Part shown: in pieces, positions 1 to 5,115 of the stretch
Numbering within the stretch: the first letter of the stretch is position 1
Layout: every line of letters starts with the position of its first letter
Assembly (NCBI GenBank): GCA_021815245.1
Contig: JAKAHF010000228.1
Span: 1 to 5,115 of the forward strand
Source: Actinomycetes bacterium
GTDB lineage: Bacteria > Actinomycetota > Thermoleophilia > RBG-16-64-13
Reading direction: 5' to 3'
Length of the DNA: 5,115 bases
Position numbers and translations under genes: made by a program
The notes under the pieces: model-generated
Database searches by the model: none
What the model was told of the DNA's origin: nothing
Seen by the model: only the letters and a program-made list of their open reading frames with translations

Positions 1-489
1 GACCACGACCCTCGCTGGTTCATCCGGACGGTGCAGCGCGCTTCGAGCAGTCTCCCCATCTTGTCTCCCCCGGTCGACATCGACGGACGGCTCTGCCTCG
101 ACGGAGGGGTCGCTGATCCCATCCCGCTCAGTCGCGCGTTCGCCGACGGCAACCGTCGCAACGTGGTGGTGCTGACACGCAACGAGGGCTACCGCAAGGC
201 CCCCCCGCGTCTCGGCCTGGCGACACGCGTAGCGTTGGCGCGCTACCCGTCGCTGCGGCGGGCGATGGCCGAGCGTCACCTCAAGTACAACGCGACCCAG
301 GAGCAACTGACGGCGCTCGAGAGCACCGGCGAGGTTTTTGTTCTGAGACCGCGGCGCACTCTCGAGGTCGGGCGCATGGAGCGTGATGCGGCCAAGCTCG
401 ACGTGCTCTACCGACAGGGCTACGAGGAGACGATCGAACGTGTGGCCGAATTGCGGCGGTGGCTCCAAGAGGGGAGCGTCAGGTCATGA
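1..489 (+). CDS. Patatin-like phospholipase, YjjU type (C-terminal part, 5' truncated)
   Basis: The reading frame is open from the first base to a TGA at 487-489, giving 162 residues that start upstream of the window. Residues 11-43 carry the hallmark of the second half of a patatin domain: the SSSLPILSPPV segment followed by DGGVADPIPL, where Asp34 of DGG is the expected catalytic-dyad aspartate. The nucleophile motif GxSxG and the oxyanion-hole glycines lie off the left edge and cannot be checked. The tail (about residues 60-160: VVVLTRNEGY, RYPSLRRAM, HLKYNATQEQL, FVLRPRR, KLDVLYRQGY) matches my memory of the C-terminal extension in E. coli YjjU-like proteins. Such proteins are predicted serine acyl hydrolases acting on lipids; their substrate is generally unknown. 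The gene converges on the TRAP operon with only 14 bases between stop codons, so no functional link is implied. The GTG at 31 is internal to the domain and is not the start. Confidence 0.88.
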   Translation, partial: DHDPRWFIRTVQRASSSLPILSPPVDIDGRLCLDGGVADPIPLSRAFADGNRRNVVVLTRNEGYRKAPPRLGLATRVALARYPSLRRAMAERHLKYNATQEQLTALESTGEVFVLRPRRTLEVGRMERDAAKLDVLYRQGYEETIERVAELRRWLQEGSVRS

Positions 490-503
490 TCCCCCATGCC
501 GGT

Positions 504-1025
504 CTACGCCCAGGTCGACTTGACCATCGCGGCGTACTTGTCGCTCCGTATCGCCATGAACGCCAACAGAGTGTCGTACAACAACACCACAGCGAAGAAG
601 AACATGGCGATCGCTTCAACGTAGTAGAACGGAAACAGCGGGATCTGAAGAACGCTCGTGACCGCGTTCCTGTGCATGGATGACTGCGCCTGCAAGACCG
701 CGGCGTATCCGACGGCACCGGCAGTCGCAGCCGAGAGAAGTCCCATGAGCGAGAAGAGCGCGAAGGCAAGCCGGCGGGGCAGCCGGTTGAGCACCATGCC
801 CATGTTGATGTGGGCCTTCTGAGACTGGGCATAGGCGAACGACGCCATGACAGTGCAGAGAAGCAGCACCTCGGTTATCTCGTACGCTCCCGTCACCGGC
901 GCTTTGAAGGCCTTCGTGGCAAAGACATCGCCTACGTTCAGCAGCATGATGGCGAGCACGCCGGCGTAGCTGACAAGGCTCACAGCCAACGTGAACCTGT
1001 CCACGATCCTGCCGAGTCTCAACAT
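504..1025 (-). CDS. dctQ: TRAP transporter small permease (DctQ family)
   Basis: This 173-residue integral membrane protein has four hydrophobic segments (about residues 12-35, 48-66, 84-108 and 132-155), the standard DctQ topology and length. Family features are visible: NVGDVFATKAF after the first helix, GAYEITEVLL entering the second, and QKAHINMGMVLNRLP in the loop before the third, equivalent to the usual HI-V-D-RLP region. DctQ forms the membrane complex with DctM and supports coupling to the ion gradient; it has no transport activity alone. The ATG at 1025 is preceded by a GAAAGGGG ribosome site at 1036-1043, which overlaps the dctM stop. That fits tight co-translation, with 16 bases between the genes. 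It is the last gene of the operon, after dctM rather than before it. It ends with TAG at 504-506, 14 bases from the convergent patatin gene. Family assignment is confident; substrate is unknown. Confidence 0.93.
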   Translation of the reverse strand: MLRLGRIVDRFTLAVSLVSYAGVLAIMLLNVGDVFATKAFKAPVTGAYEITEVLLLCTVMASFAYAQSQKAHINMGMVLNRLPRRLAFALFSLMGLLSAATAGAVGYAAVLQAQSSMHRNAVTSVLQIPLFPFYYVEAIAMFFFAVVLLYDTLLAFMAIRSDKYAAMVKSTWA

Positions 1026-1035
1026 GAAGAACCGA

Positions 1036-1043
1036 CCCCTTTC
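1036..1043 (-). promoter_or_regulatory. Ribosome binding site of dctQ, overlapping the dctM stop
   Basis: The minus strand reads GAAAGGGG, ending 10 bases before the dctQ ATG. It overlaps the TGA stop of dctM (1042-1044), so ribosomes finishing dctM uncover or sit on this site. This suggests translational coupling of the two permease subunits. Confidence 0.6.
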
Positions 1044-2340
1044 ATAGCAAGTTCGGCAGCACGAGCACGATCTGCGGGAAGAAGTATATGAGCACGATGC
1101 CGACTAGGATCGTGATGACGAAAGGCAGAGCGCCTTTGTAGATGGAACCAAGTGATATGTCTTTGGCGATCCCCTGGATGATGAAGCAGTTCAAACCCAC
1201 GGGGGGAGCGATGGCCCCCAGTTCCATCACGAGAATGATGTAGATGCCGAACCAGACGAAGTTGACCCCGTAGCTCTCGACGATCGGGAGGAATATCGGC
1301 ACGGTGAGCATGATCATGGGAAGCTCGTCCATGAGCATGCCAAGAATGATGTAGATGATCGTCATGATTATGAGCACGACGCCGAAAGACAGATCGACCG
1401 ACTGCAAAGCGTCGGCGAGTGCCAGGGGCATCTTGGTCACCGCGAGAAAGCTCGAGAAGACGCTGGCGCCGATGACGATAAGGAACATCATGGCGAACGT
1501 CTTGACCGTGTCCTTCATGGCGGTCCTGAACGTTTCGCGATTCAGAGTCCTGTTGACGACACACAATACGATGGCCAGGAAGGCGCCGATGGCAGCCGCC
1601 TGATTGACCGAGAAGAAGCCCGAGAACATGCCACCCAGAACGACTCCGAACAACACCACCACTCCCCAGAGCCCCTTGAGAGTCACAAGCCTCTCGCGCC
1701 ACGACGAGCGCGTCGGGGTCGGAGCGATCGACGGCTTGAGTTTCACCATGATGGCTATTGTGGCGATGCCGAGAAGGGCCAGCATGATGCCGGGCAGGAT
1801 GCCCGCGATGAATTGCTTTCCGATGGACTCCTCGGCCATGATGCAGTAGATGATCATCGGCGTGCTTGGAGGAATGAGGATCCCCAACGTGCCGCCGAAA
1901 GCTATCGATCCGGTGGACAACCTGTCGGCGTAGCCGTACTTGCGCATCTCGGGCAATGCGATCGTGCCCATCGTAGCGCAGGTTGCAGCGCAGGAGCCGC
2001 ATATCGCCCCGAATCCGGCGCTCGCTGCCACCGTCGAAGCGGCAAGACTCCCCGGAACCCGGCTGAGCCAGGCGTGCCCGGCCTTGTAGAGATTGCTCGA
2101 CATGCCCGCGTGAAACGCGAAATTCCCCATCATGATGAACAGTGGTATGACAATCAACGCATAGGTACTCGCCTGAGTGGCGGGCACCTTCCGCAACATA
2201 CCGATGGCGGCGGCGGGGTCGAGGATGGTGGCGTAGCCGACGAAGCCGACGATGAGGAGCGCCAGCCCGATGTTCATGCCGAGGAAGATCAGCACGAGAA
2301 AGATGATGATACCGATGATGCCGATGATAGCCGGGGACAC
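1042..2340 (-). CDS. dctM: TRAP transporter large permease (DctM family)
   Basis: This 432-residue, very hydrophobic protein has the normal DctM length and about a dozen membrane segments. Recognisable motifs in order are GSCAATCATMG (115-125), ALPEMRKYGY (128-137), GILIPPSTPMIIY (153-165, the conserved PPS hairpin region), GMLMDELPMIMLTVPIFLPI (334-353) and GAIAPPVGLNCF (375-386, the pseudo-repeat of the PPS motif). DctM is the transport subunit of TRAP systems. It moves the ligand delivered by DctP inward with co-transported ions, usually sodium. The start is GTG at 2338-2340: an in-frame TAG lies at 2347-2349 and a strong AGGAGG sits 12 bases upstream. One oddity is the segment before AAAIGAF (242-253), which reads FFSVNQ where many DctM proteins have FTPTE. 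The gene follows dctP after a 120-base gap containing a large hairpin and precedes dctQ. The substrate cannot be read from the sequence. Confidence 0.96.
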   Translation of the reverse strand: MSPAIIGIIGIIIFLVLIFLGMNIGLALLIVGFVGYATILDPAAAIGMLRKVPATQASTYALIVIPLFIMMGNFAFHAGMSSNLYKAGHAWLSRVPGSLAASTVAASAGFGAICGSCAATCATMGTIALPEMRKYGYADRLSTGSIAFGGTLGILIPPSTPMIIYCIMAEESIGKQFIAGILPGIMLALLGIATIAIMVKLKPSIAPTPTRSSWRERLVTLKGLWGVVVLFGVVLGGMFSGFFSVNQAAAIGAFLAIVLCVVNRTLNRETFRTAMKDTVKTFAMMFLIVIGASVFSSFLAVTKMPLALADALQSVDLSFGVVLIIMTIIYIILGMLMDELPMIMLTVPIFLPIVESYGVNFVWFGIYIILVMELGAIAPPVGLNCFIIQGIAKDISLGSIYKGALPFVITILVGIVLIYFFPQIVLVLPNLL

Positions 2341-2352
2341 GGGCGTCTAAAT

Positions 2353-2358
2353 CCTCCT
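2353..2358 (-). promoter_or_regulatory. Ribosome binding site deciding the GTG start of dctM
   Basis: A full AGGAGG on the minus strand lies 12 bases before the GTG at 2340. The spacing is slightly long, but no other start codon is available between the upstream in-frame TAG (2347-2349) and the GTG. Confidence 0.7.
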
Positions 2359-2402
2359 GGATGCCGTTCGGCAAACGCCGGGGTTCAATACGAGTCGCGC
2401 AT

Positions 2403-2441
2403 CGGGGGATCCCGGCCGGCAACGCCGGCCGGGATCCCCCG
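2403..2441 (-). repeat. Perfect 18-bp inverted repeat / strong hairpin between dctP and dctM
   Basis: The arms 2403-2420 and 2424-2441 are exact reverse complements, leaving a 3-base loop (AAC on the plus strand, GTT in the operon transcript). The stem is almost all G/C with a GATC step inside. It starts 20 bases after the dctP stop codon and ends 62 bases before the dctM start. No U-tract follows on the minus strand, so it is not a canonical rho-independent terminator. Likely roles, by analogy with hairpins after other binding-protein genes, are protecting the 3' end of dctP mRNA or partial termination. Either would give more binding protein than permease. Confidence 0.8.
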
Positions 2442-2460
2442 CGCAGAGCCTGTCGTCAGA

Positions 2461-3609
2461 TCATCTGTATTTCTCGAGGATGGAGAGCGCGTCGGCCATG
2501 TAGGCAGCCGCGTCGAACCCTTCGATCTTGACGGTGGCCGGCCATGTCGCGGCTACCTCATCTGCAGCTGCCTTGAAGGCGGCCTTCGCCGTATCGTCGG
2601 GCGTGACCCACTCAGCGCCGGCGTCTATGAAGGCCTGATGGCCCTTGTCCGCGGCGGCCTGCATGTCGGCGGACGCCGCCAACGAGCCTTCGCGATACGA
2701 GACGCTCTCGATAGCCGCCTGGTATTCAGGCGGAAGCGCGTTCCACTTGTCCCAGTTCATGACCAGGCCGAATATGCCTATGTAGATCGGCAGCTCGGTG
2801 TAGTAGTCGGTGACTTCCTGAAGCTTGAAGTTCTGGATGCCCGCCGGCTCGAAGATGTAACCGTTGATGTTGTTCTTCTCCAGCGCCTCGTACATGTCCG
2901 GCGGAGCCATCACGACCGGGCTCGCGCCCAGTTTCGTGACCAGATCGGTGACCAGCCCGGCGGGCGTGCGAAGCACGAGACCCTTGAGATCGGCAGGAGT
3001 CGTGACCGGCTTGCCCGTGGTACCGAAAATCGAAGCAGGGATGCCGTACATGTTGAGGAGCTTGTAGCGCGACCATTCCTTCTGCAGTTCCGGGTACTTC
3101 TCATAGAGATCCCACAGCACGTTGGTGGCCATGGTGCCGTTATCGAACCCGACCATGGGAACGCTGGCGACCTCAGTCAGCGGGAACTGGCCCTTGTAGA
3201 AGGGAGTGAAGAGCCATCCGATGTCGACACCGCCTGTCTCGACCATCTCGCCCACGTCCGCGGCGGCGGCCAACTGGCTGCTCGGGTAGATGACGATCTT
3301 GACATGCCCACCGGTGGCCTCAGAGATCTTGTCGGCCCATGACTGCCAGAAGATGGCGTTGTTAGACGTCAATGGGTCATGCATCGACAGGGAGAACTCG
3401 AAGTCGCCCAGATCGGGCACTTCGGCAGCTGCCGTTGTCGACGTTGTCGATTCGGCGGCGGGTGGCGCGGTCGTGGTGGAGGATTCCGCCGGAGCGACCG
3501 CTGTGGTCGTGGTATCTGATGCCGGTCCGCTGCCGCACGCGGCGAGCCCCGCGAGCAACGCTACACACGCGAGCAACAGGATGACAAAGCGAAACGTATT
3601 GGTCTTCAC
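2461..3609 (-). CDS. dctP: TRAP transporter substrate-binding lipoprotein (DctP family)
   Basis: This 382-residue extracytoplasmic binding protein begins with a lipoprotein signal: KTNTFR, a hydrophobic stretch (residues 8-22) and the lipobox LAAC with lipidation cysteine Cys25. Residues 31-64 form a Thr/Ser/Ala/Pro linker that would hold the domain off the membrane. The binding domain (about 68-382) carries DctP features: GGVDIGWLFTPFY (126-138), PADLKGLVLRTPAG (205-218) with the conserved ligand-carboxylate Arg at 214, LGASPVVMAPPDMYEAL (227-243), INGYIFEPAG (248-257) and ELPIYIGIFGLVMNWDKWNALP (272-293). These point to an organic acid or similar anion, with identity unknown. The start is GTG (3607-3609), supported by AAGGAGGGG ending 5 bases upstream and by the signal peptide beginning there. 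It is the first gene of the operon. A promoter candidate lies about 70 bases upstream, and a strong hairpin follows the TGA stop. Confidence 0.96.
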   Translation of the reverse strand: MKTNTFRFVILLLACVALLAGLAACGSGPASDTTTTAVAPAESSTTTAPPAAESTTSTTAAAEVPDLGDFEFSLSMHDPLTSNNAIFWQSWADKISEATGGHVKIVIYPSSQLAAAADVGEMVETGGVDIGWLFTPFYKGQFPLTEVASVPMVGFDNGTMATNVLWDLYEKYPELQKEWSRYKLLNMYGIPASIFGTTGKPVTTPADLKGLVLRTPAGLVTDLVTKLGASPVVMAPPDMYEALEKNNINGYIFEPAGIQNFKLQEVTDYYTELPIYIGIFGLVMNWDKWNALPPEYQAAIESVSYREGSLAASADMQAAADKGHQAFIDAGAEWVTPDDTAKAAFKAAADEVAATWPATVKIEGFDAAAYMADALSILEKYR

Positions 3610-3614
3610 AGATT

Positions 3615-3623
3615 CCCCTCCTT
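3615..3623 (-). promoter_or_regulatory. Strong ribosome binding site deciding the GTG start of dctP
   Basis: The minus strand reads AAGGAGGGG, with AGGAGG placed 7 bases before the GTG at 3609. This near-ideal Shine-Dalgarno sequence supports the non-ATG start and suggests high translation of the binding protein. Confidence 0.8.
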
Positions 3624-3676
3624 ACGGGAATGGTGCCTCAGAGCCGCGCCCAGACACGAGGCTTTCGTTGGCGAGG

Positions 3677-3690
3677 TCTATTCTGATAGA
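3677..3690. promoter_or_regulatory. Short palindrome over the dctP -10 element (candidate operator)
   Basis: TCTAT and ATAGA are exact inverted arms separated by four bases, and the dyad covers the proposed -10 hexamer of the dctP promoter. A repressor bound here would block transcription of the operon. The arms are only 5 bp and chance is a real alternative. No regulator gene is present in the window. Confidence 0.3.
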
Positions 3691-3708
3691 GGCCGCCGCC
3701 TAAGTCAA
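3680..3708 (-). promoter_or_regulatory. Sigma-70-like promoter of the dctPMQ operon
   Basis: On the minus strand TTGACT (3708-3703) and CAGAAT (3685-3680) are separated by exactly 17 bases. The -35 matches the consensus at 5 of 6 positions and the -10 at 4 of 6. Transcription would start near 3673, giving a leader of roughly 60 bases before the dctP GTG. It sits in the 114-base usp-dctP gap, so the TRAP operon can be transcribed independently of usp, although read-through from usp is also possible. Confidence 0.55.
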
Positions 3709-3723
3709 CGCGCGGGACCCGCA

Positions 3724-4146
3724 TCAGTGCGCCACGAGCACCGGCACCTTCGCCCGCCGGACGACGTACTCCGACACCGATCCAAGAAGCAACGAGGCCG
3801 TCAGTCCATGGCCACGCCGACCGACGACGATCAGATCGGCCTTGTTCGTCTCCGCCGACCGCAATATGGCCTCCCCGGCCTGACCTTCAAGCACGTCGGC
3901 GGTCGCCTCGATTCCCATGGTCTTCAAGTCATCCACGGCCCGCGACACCAAGGTCTCGGCCTCCTCTGCTTCGCGCTTGGCCTGACCGCCCATCGCATCG
4001 AGAGAGTACGACCAGTGGAACGCCGTGACCACGACGATCCGAGCTCCATTCTTGCGTGCGAGCGACGTCGCCAGTCTAGCCGCGGCTCGCGCCCCCTGGG
4101 AATCGTCATAGGCAAGCAGAATCGTACCGATGCTCCAGTCATCCAT
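3724..4146 (-). CDS. Universal stress protein, UspA family, ATP-binding type
   Basis: This 140-residue single-domain USP has the typical family length. It starts with beta-1 and the nucleotide-contacting Asp (TILLAYDDS, Asp14). Next come helix 1 (residues 17-33), beta-2 (ARIVVVTAF, 35-43), a charged helix (AKREAEEAETLVSRAVDDL, 56-74) and ADLIVVGRRGHG (103-114). Gly109-x2-Gly112-x9-Gly122-Ser123 matches the ATP-binding signature G-x2-G-x9-G-(S/T) of the MJ0577-like subgroup. It should be a cytoplasmic homodimer that binds ATP. The ATG at 4144-4146 is chosen because the fold begins there and AAGGGGGA (4158-4151) lies just upstream. The frame stays open to 4335 but that extension has no USP character and crosses the divergent promoter. 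It lies directly upstream of dctP on the same strand. TeaD, a USP that regulates the TeaABC TRAP transporter, is a precedent for a functional link; here that link is inferred. Confidence 0.93.
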   Translation of the reverse strand: MDDWSIGTILLAYDDSQGARAAARLATSLARKNGARIVVVTAFHWSYSLDAMGGQAKREAEEAETLVSRAVDDLKTMGIEATADVLEGQAGEAILRSAETNKADLIVVGRRGHGLTASLLLGSVSEYVVRRAKVPVLVAH

Positions 4147-4178
4147 CCCATCCCCCTTGCATCGTGGGCCATCGACAA

Positions 4179-4195
4179 AGGCTCCGCCGGAGCCT
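4179..4195 (-). repeat. 7-bp GC-rich hairpin in the usp leader
   Basis: The arms 4179-4185 and 4189-4195 pair perfectly around a 3-base loop. On the minus strand the stem is followed by TTTG, a very short T-run, and it lies 32 bases before the usp ATG. It could be a weak attenuator or a leader structure affecting ribosome access. Three T residues are too few to call it a terminator. Confidence 0.4.
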
Positions 4196-4202
4196 GCAAA
4201 GC

Positions 4203-4208
4203 ATTCTA
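4203..4208 (-). promoter_or_regulatory. Possible -10 element of the usp promoter
   Basis: TAGAAT on the minus strand matches the sigma-70 -10 consensus at 5 of 6 positions and would give a leader of about 50 bases before the usp ATG. No recognisable -35 hexamer stands 16-18 bases upstream and there is no TG extension, so the call is weak. An alternative sigma factor, as is common for stress genes, could explain the lack of a -35. Confidence 0.25.
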
Positions 4209-4276
4209 CCTCCGCGCATTGAGGCGGGCTCTCTAGAATCGCCCGATGCGAACGGACATTCTCGCCGGCGCAGGTC

Positions 4277-4285
4277 TGATATAAC
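4277..4285 (+). promoter_or_regulatory. Extended -10 promoter of the MFS gene
   Basis: The plus strand reads TGATATAAC, which matches the extended -10 form TG-n-TATAAT at all but the last base. Extended -10 promoters can work without a good -35, and none is obvious here. The start of transcription would fall near 4291, leaving about 30 bases of leader carrying the GGAGG ribosome site. Confidence 0.5.
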
Positions 4286-4312
4286 AGGGCGACCGCAACG
4301 CCACACCCTCCT

Positions 4313-4317
4313 GGAGG
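4313..4317 (+). promoter_or_regulatory. Ribosome binding site deciding the TTG start of the MFS gene
   Basis: GGAGG lies 4 bases before the TTG at 4322-4324. The spacing is short. There is no ATG or GTG in frame between the upstream TGA (4277-4279) and the first membrane helix, so this TTG is the only reasonable start. Confidence 0.6.
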
Positions 4318-4321
4318 CAGG

Positions 4322-5115
4322 TTGCCCGCAGACACGAAGGTCGCCTATCGCTGGGCCATCCTGGTCACGGCGTTCCTTGGAGTCTTCGGCGCCATCGGCT
4401 TCGGCCGTTTCGGCTACAGCGCGGTCCTGCCGGCGATGCAGAAGGCGCTCGATCTCAGTGGAGCGGCCTCCGGGTCGCTCGCATCGTGGAACTTGGGCGG
4501 GTACATGGCGATGGCGCTTGCCGGAGGCCTGCTGGCCGCCCGGTTCGGCCCGCGCATCATAGTAGCCACCGGAATCGCCATAACGGCGGTGGGCATGCTT
4601 GCGACGGGGTTCGCTCAAGGTCTCGCATCGGCCTCCGCCGCCCGCCTGCTCACCGGCATCGGCAACGGCATGGTACTGGCGCCTTCGTTCGCTCTCATGG
4701 CCTACTGGTTCGAACCCCGACGTCTCGGTCTTACCTGTGCGATCGTCTCAGCCGGAGCCGCGCTGGGCCTGGTAGTGGTCGGCCTTATCGTCCCCGCCAT
4801 TCTGCGCGAGGCGGGCACCGACGACTGGCGCGCTGTCTGGTTCTACTTCGCGGCCATCGCGGGCTTCTCGGGGATACTCAGCGGCGTGGTGCTTCGCAAC
4901 CGGCCCGCGCGCGATGTCACCGGTCCGAAACATGGCGATCGCGGAATATTCAGGGGATTCAGGGTGGTGGTCCGCTCAGGGACCTCGTGGCACTTGGGGC
5001 TTGTCTATCTCCTGTACGGATTCGGCTTCATCACCTTCGCGGCGTTGAAGCTGCTTTCGGGCCGGGCGGGGGAGGTTCGGCCGGTGGTTTGGGCGGTGAC
5101 GGCATTGTTCCTGCT
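4322..5115 (+). CDS. MFS transporter, YbfB/YjiJ-like (MFS_4), 3' truncated
   Basis: The frame is open from a TTG start to the window edge (264 codons plus two bases), so roughly the N-terminal two thirds of a typical ~400-residue MFS protein is present. Visible features are TM1 with GFGRFGYSAVLPAMQ (26-40, characteristic of the YbfB/YjiJ group), TM2 with SWNLGGYMAMALAGG (55-69), and motif A in the TM2-3 loop (GGLLAARFGPR, 68-78). TM4 carries RLLTGIGNG (108-116), TM5 AGAALGLVVVG (144-154), TM6 about 171-191, then a polar central loop (192-222) and the beginning of TM7 (LGLVYLLYGFGFITFA, 225-240). It should be a cytoplasmic-membrane secondary transporter, substrate unknown. It is divergent from usp with its own extended -10 promoter. 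The last 25 or so residues are G-rich at DNA level and fit the family poorly, which may be an end-of-contig artefact. Confidence 0.85.
   Translation, partial: MPADTKVAYRWAILVTAFLGVFGAIGFGRFGYSAVLPAMQKALDLSGAASGSLASWNLGGYMAMALAGGLLAARFGPRIIVATGIAITAVGMLATGFAQGLASASAARLLTGIGNGMVLAPSFALMAYWFEPRRLGLTCAIVSAGAALGLVVVGLIVPAILREAGTDDWRAVWFYFAAIAGFSGILSGVVLRNRPARDVTGPKHGDRGIFRGFRVVVRSGTSWHLGLVYLLYGFGFITFAALKLLSGRAGEVRPVVWAVTALFL

Larger units (their letters stand above)
4147..4321. other. Divergent intergenic region between the usp and MFS genes
   Basis: This 175-base gap separates two divergently transcribed genes and must hold both start regions. It contains the MFS extended -10 (4277-4285), a usp leader hairpin (4179-4195) and a possible usp -10 (TAGAAT on the minus strand, 4208-4203). 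A plus-strand TAGAAT at 4234-4239 forms an inverted pair with the minus-strand copy, 25 bases apart. No convincing -35 box was found for usp. I see no RNA gene here. Confidence 0.6.

Noticed and set aside
31..33. GTG as the start of the patatin gene
   Set aside because: The frame is open to the window edge and the catalytic domain's first half is missing, so this GTG is an internal valine codon.
1019..2422. A 467-codon minus-strand frame overlapping dctM
   Set aside because: It is out of frame with the clear DctM protein and gives an Arg/His-rich product, so it is a shadow of the high GC content.
2403..2441. Calling the intercistronic hairpin a rho-independent terminator
   Set aside because: No T-run follows the stem on the minus strand, and two more genes of the same operon lie downstream.
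1813..3342. A 509-codon plus-strand open frame antisense to dctM and dctP
   Set aside because: It runs through two well-recognised genes and the intercistronic hairpin. Its product is rich in Arg, Gly, His and Asp with no domain or membrane pattern. It is a typical GC-rich shadow frame.
4147..4335. N-terminal extension of the usp gene (63 more codons to a start at 4335)
   Set aside because: The extension has no USP features, crosses the divergent promoter and overlaps the MFS start. The ATG at 4146 has a good ribosome site and begins exactly at the fold.
4139..4618. A 159-codon minus-strand frame opposite the MFS start
   Set aside because: It overlaps both usp and the MFS coding region, is Arg-rich and low in hydrophobics, and shows no recognisable motif.
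1..5115. CRISPR array, tRNA, rRNA, insertion sequence or phage genes
   Set aside because: I saw no spaced direct repeats, cloverleaf-like sequence, rRNA sequence, transposase motifs or terminal inverted repeats.

Overview
The window is GC-rich, with strong G/C preference at third codon positions and frequent GTG/TTG starts. It looks like a piece of a bacterial chromosome from a high-GC lineage. The solute-binding protein is a lipoprotein with a long Thr/Ser/Ala/Pro linker after its lipobox cysteine, a style common in Actinobacteria. An actinobacterial source is therefore my best guess, by inference only. Both edges cut through genes, so this may be a short contig.

Layout: (1) 1-489, plus strand: C-terminal half of a patatin-like phospholipase of the YjjU type, with its start off the left edge. 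(2) 504-3609, minus strand: a complete TRAP transporter operon transcribed leftward. In transcription order it has a lipoprotein substrate-binding protein DctP (3609-2461), the large permease DctM (2340-1042) and the small permease DctQ (1025-504). (3) 3724-4146, minus strand: a single-domain UspA-type universal stress protein with an intact ATP-binding signature. (4) 4147-4321: a divergent promoter region. (5) 4322 to the right edge, plus strand: an MFS transporter resembling the YbfB/YjiJ (MFS_4) family, truncated by the edge.

The TRAP operon is the core of the window. DctP would capture an organic anion outside the cell (a conserved Arg in an LRTPAG motif fits a carboxylate ligand), and DctM plus DctQ would import it using an ion gradient. 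The operon has a good sigma-70-like promoter between usp and dctP, with a short palindrome over the -10. A perfect 18-bp inverted repeat without a U-tract lies between dctP and dctM; it probably tunes the ratio of binding protein to permease. The order P-M-Q is swapped relative to the usual P-Q-M. The neighbouring UspA protein recalls TeaD, the USP partner of the TeaABC ectoine TRAP transporter, so a regulatory link is plausible but unproven.

I found no CRISPR array, tRNA, rRNA, insertion sequence or clearly novel multi-gene system. The points most worth a second look are the operon order, the intercistronic hairpin, the USP linkage and the altered TPTE-type motif in DctM.
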